Assembly (NCBI GenBank): GCA_009026175.1
Contig: WBTZ01000049.1
Location: 1-34,244 of the forward strand
Source: Zoogloea sp.
GTDB lineage: Bacteria; Pseudomonadota; Gammaproteobacteria; Burkholderiales; Rhodocyclaceae
Direction: 5' to 3'
Length of the DNA: 34,244 nt
Part shown: piece by piece, positions 34,004-34,244 of the stretch
Numbering within the stretch: position 1 is the first letter of the stretch
Layout of the letters: each line of letters opens with the position of its first letter
The notes under the pieces: model-generated
What the model saw: only the letters and a program-made list of their open reading frames with translations
Database searches by the model: none
What the model was told of the DNA's origin: nothing
Position numbers and translations under genes: made by a program

Positions 34004-34244
34004 ATGAACGTCAAGCGCTACTTTGCCAAAACCGCCCGCGAGGCCCTTCGCATGCTGAAGGACGACCTCGGGCCGGATGCGGTCGTGCTCTCCAATCGGG
34101 CTGCGAACGGCGGTGTCGAGATCCTGGCCCTGCCGGCCAACGATGTGGCTGCCTTGCAGTCGGCCCAGCGTGCGCGCAACCAGGCCGCAGCCGCAGCGGC
34201 CGCGGCGGCGGTGCCTGCCGCGCCAGCCCGCCCCGCCCCTGTGC
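34004..34244 (+). CDS. flhF: Flagellar GTPase FlhF, N-terminal part (cut by window end)
   Basis: The reading frame runs from ATG 34004 to the last base, 80 codons. It begins MNVKRYFAKTAREALRMLK and DDLGPDAVVLSN, matching the FlhF N-terminal domain, which sets the place and number of flagella and activates the FlhG (FleN) ATPase. An Ala-rich stretch (from about residue 61) begins the usual disordered linker before the SRP-type GTPase domain, which lies outside the window. flhG, fliA and further genes are expected downstream, as in other species. Confidence 0.9.
   Translation, partial: MNVKRYFAKTAREALRMLKDDLGPDAVVLSNRAANGGVEILALPANDVAALQSAQRARNQAAAAAAAAAVPAAPARPAPV

Overview
The window comes from a GC-rich betaproteobacterium. 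The gene order, the FlhDC master regulator, the 5S rRNA type and the beta-type CheA, FlhB and FlhA proteins suggest Rhodocyclales (Azospira/Dechloromonas-like). That placement is inference from protein character, not a database match. Almost the whole window is a flagellar motility and chemotaxis island read on the + strand. No phage, transposon, CRISPR or tRNA signature was seen.

Layout. Positions 1-72 are the 3' end of a 5S rRNA gene, followed by the rrn terminator. A TonB-like protein (+) and a zinc-ribbon Nudix hydrolase (-) converge at about 850. An HDOD-REC-GGDEF fusion (a c-di-GMP synthase candidate) comes next, then flhDC with its own terminator. A near-consensus FliA (sigma-28) promoter precedes motA-motB, a short chemoreceptor-like protein, cheY and a large cheA, closed by a strong terminator. 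Then come cheW, two giant chemoreceptors (mcpA, mcpB), cheR, cheD, cheB, a STAS anti-sigma antagonist and a REC-PP2C-HATPase partner-switching protein. A second FliA promoter drives a chemoreceptor with a C-terminal cytosolic sensor domain. A third drives two tandem cheV genes followed by cheY, cheZ and a second cheA. A DUF3135-like small protein, flhB, flhA and the start of flhF (cut by the window end) finish the window.

How it works together. FlhDC is the class 1 activator. FliA promoters place motAB, one chemoreceptor and the cheV-cheY-cheZ-cheA block in the late class. Two kinase systems are side by side: a cheA with a P2-like domain grouped with cheW, cheR, cheD and cheB, and a Pseudomonas-like cheY-cheZ-cheA set. 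The STAS/PP2C pair resembles HsbA/HsbR, which in Pseudomonas links two-component signalling to FlgM and FliA.

Most unusual signals. (1) The short receptor upstream of the first cheY carries a CheZ-like FQDLxxQ signature and an acidic-aromatic EIDLF tail, so it may be a receptor/phosphatase hybrid. (2) mcpA and mcpB share 828 bp of perfect nucleotide identity, with codon usage (GCG Ala, ACG Thr) unlike the flanks, which suggests a cassette or gene conversion. (3) Both of these receptors end in WEEF, a CheR/CheB tether-like tail. (4) The first CheA has five YGFF repeats. (5) CheZ has two N-terminal LFD(S/T)(I/V) motifs that recur in the second CheA's linker, which is a candidate CheY-docking motif. 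Intergenic stretches are all shorter than 300 bp.
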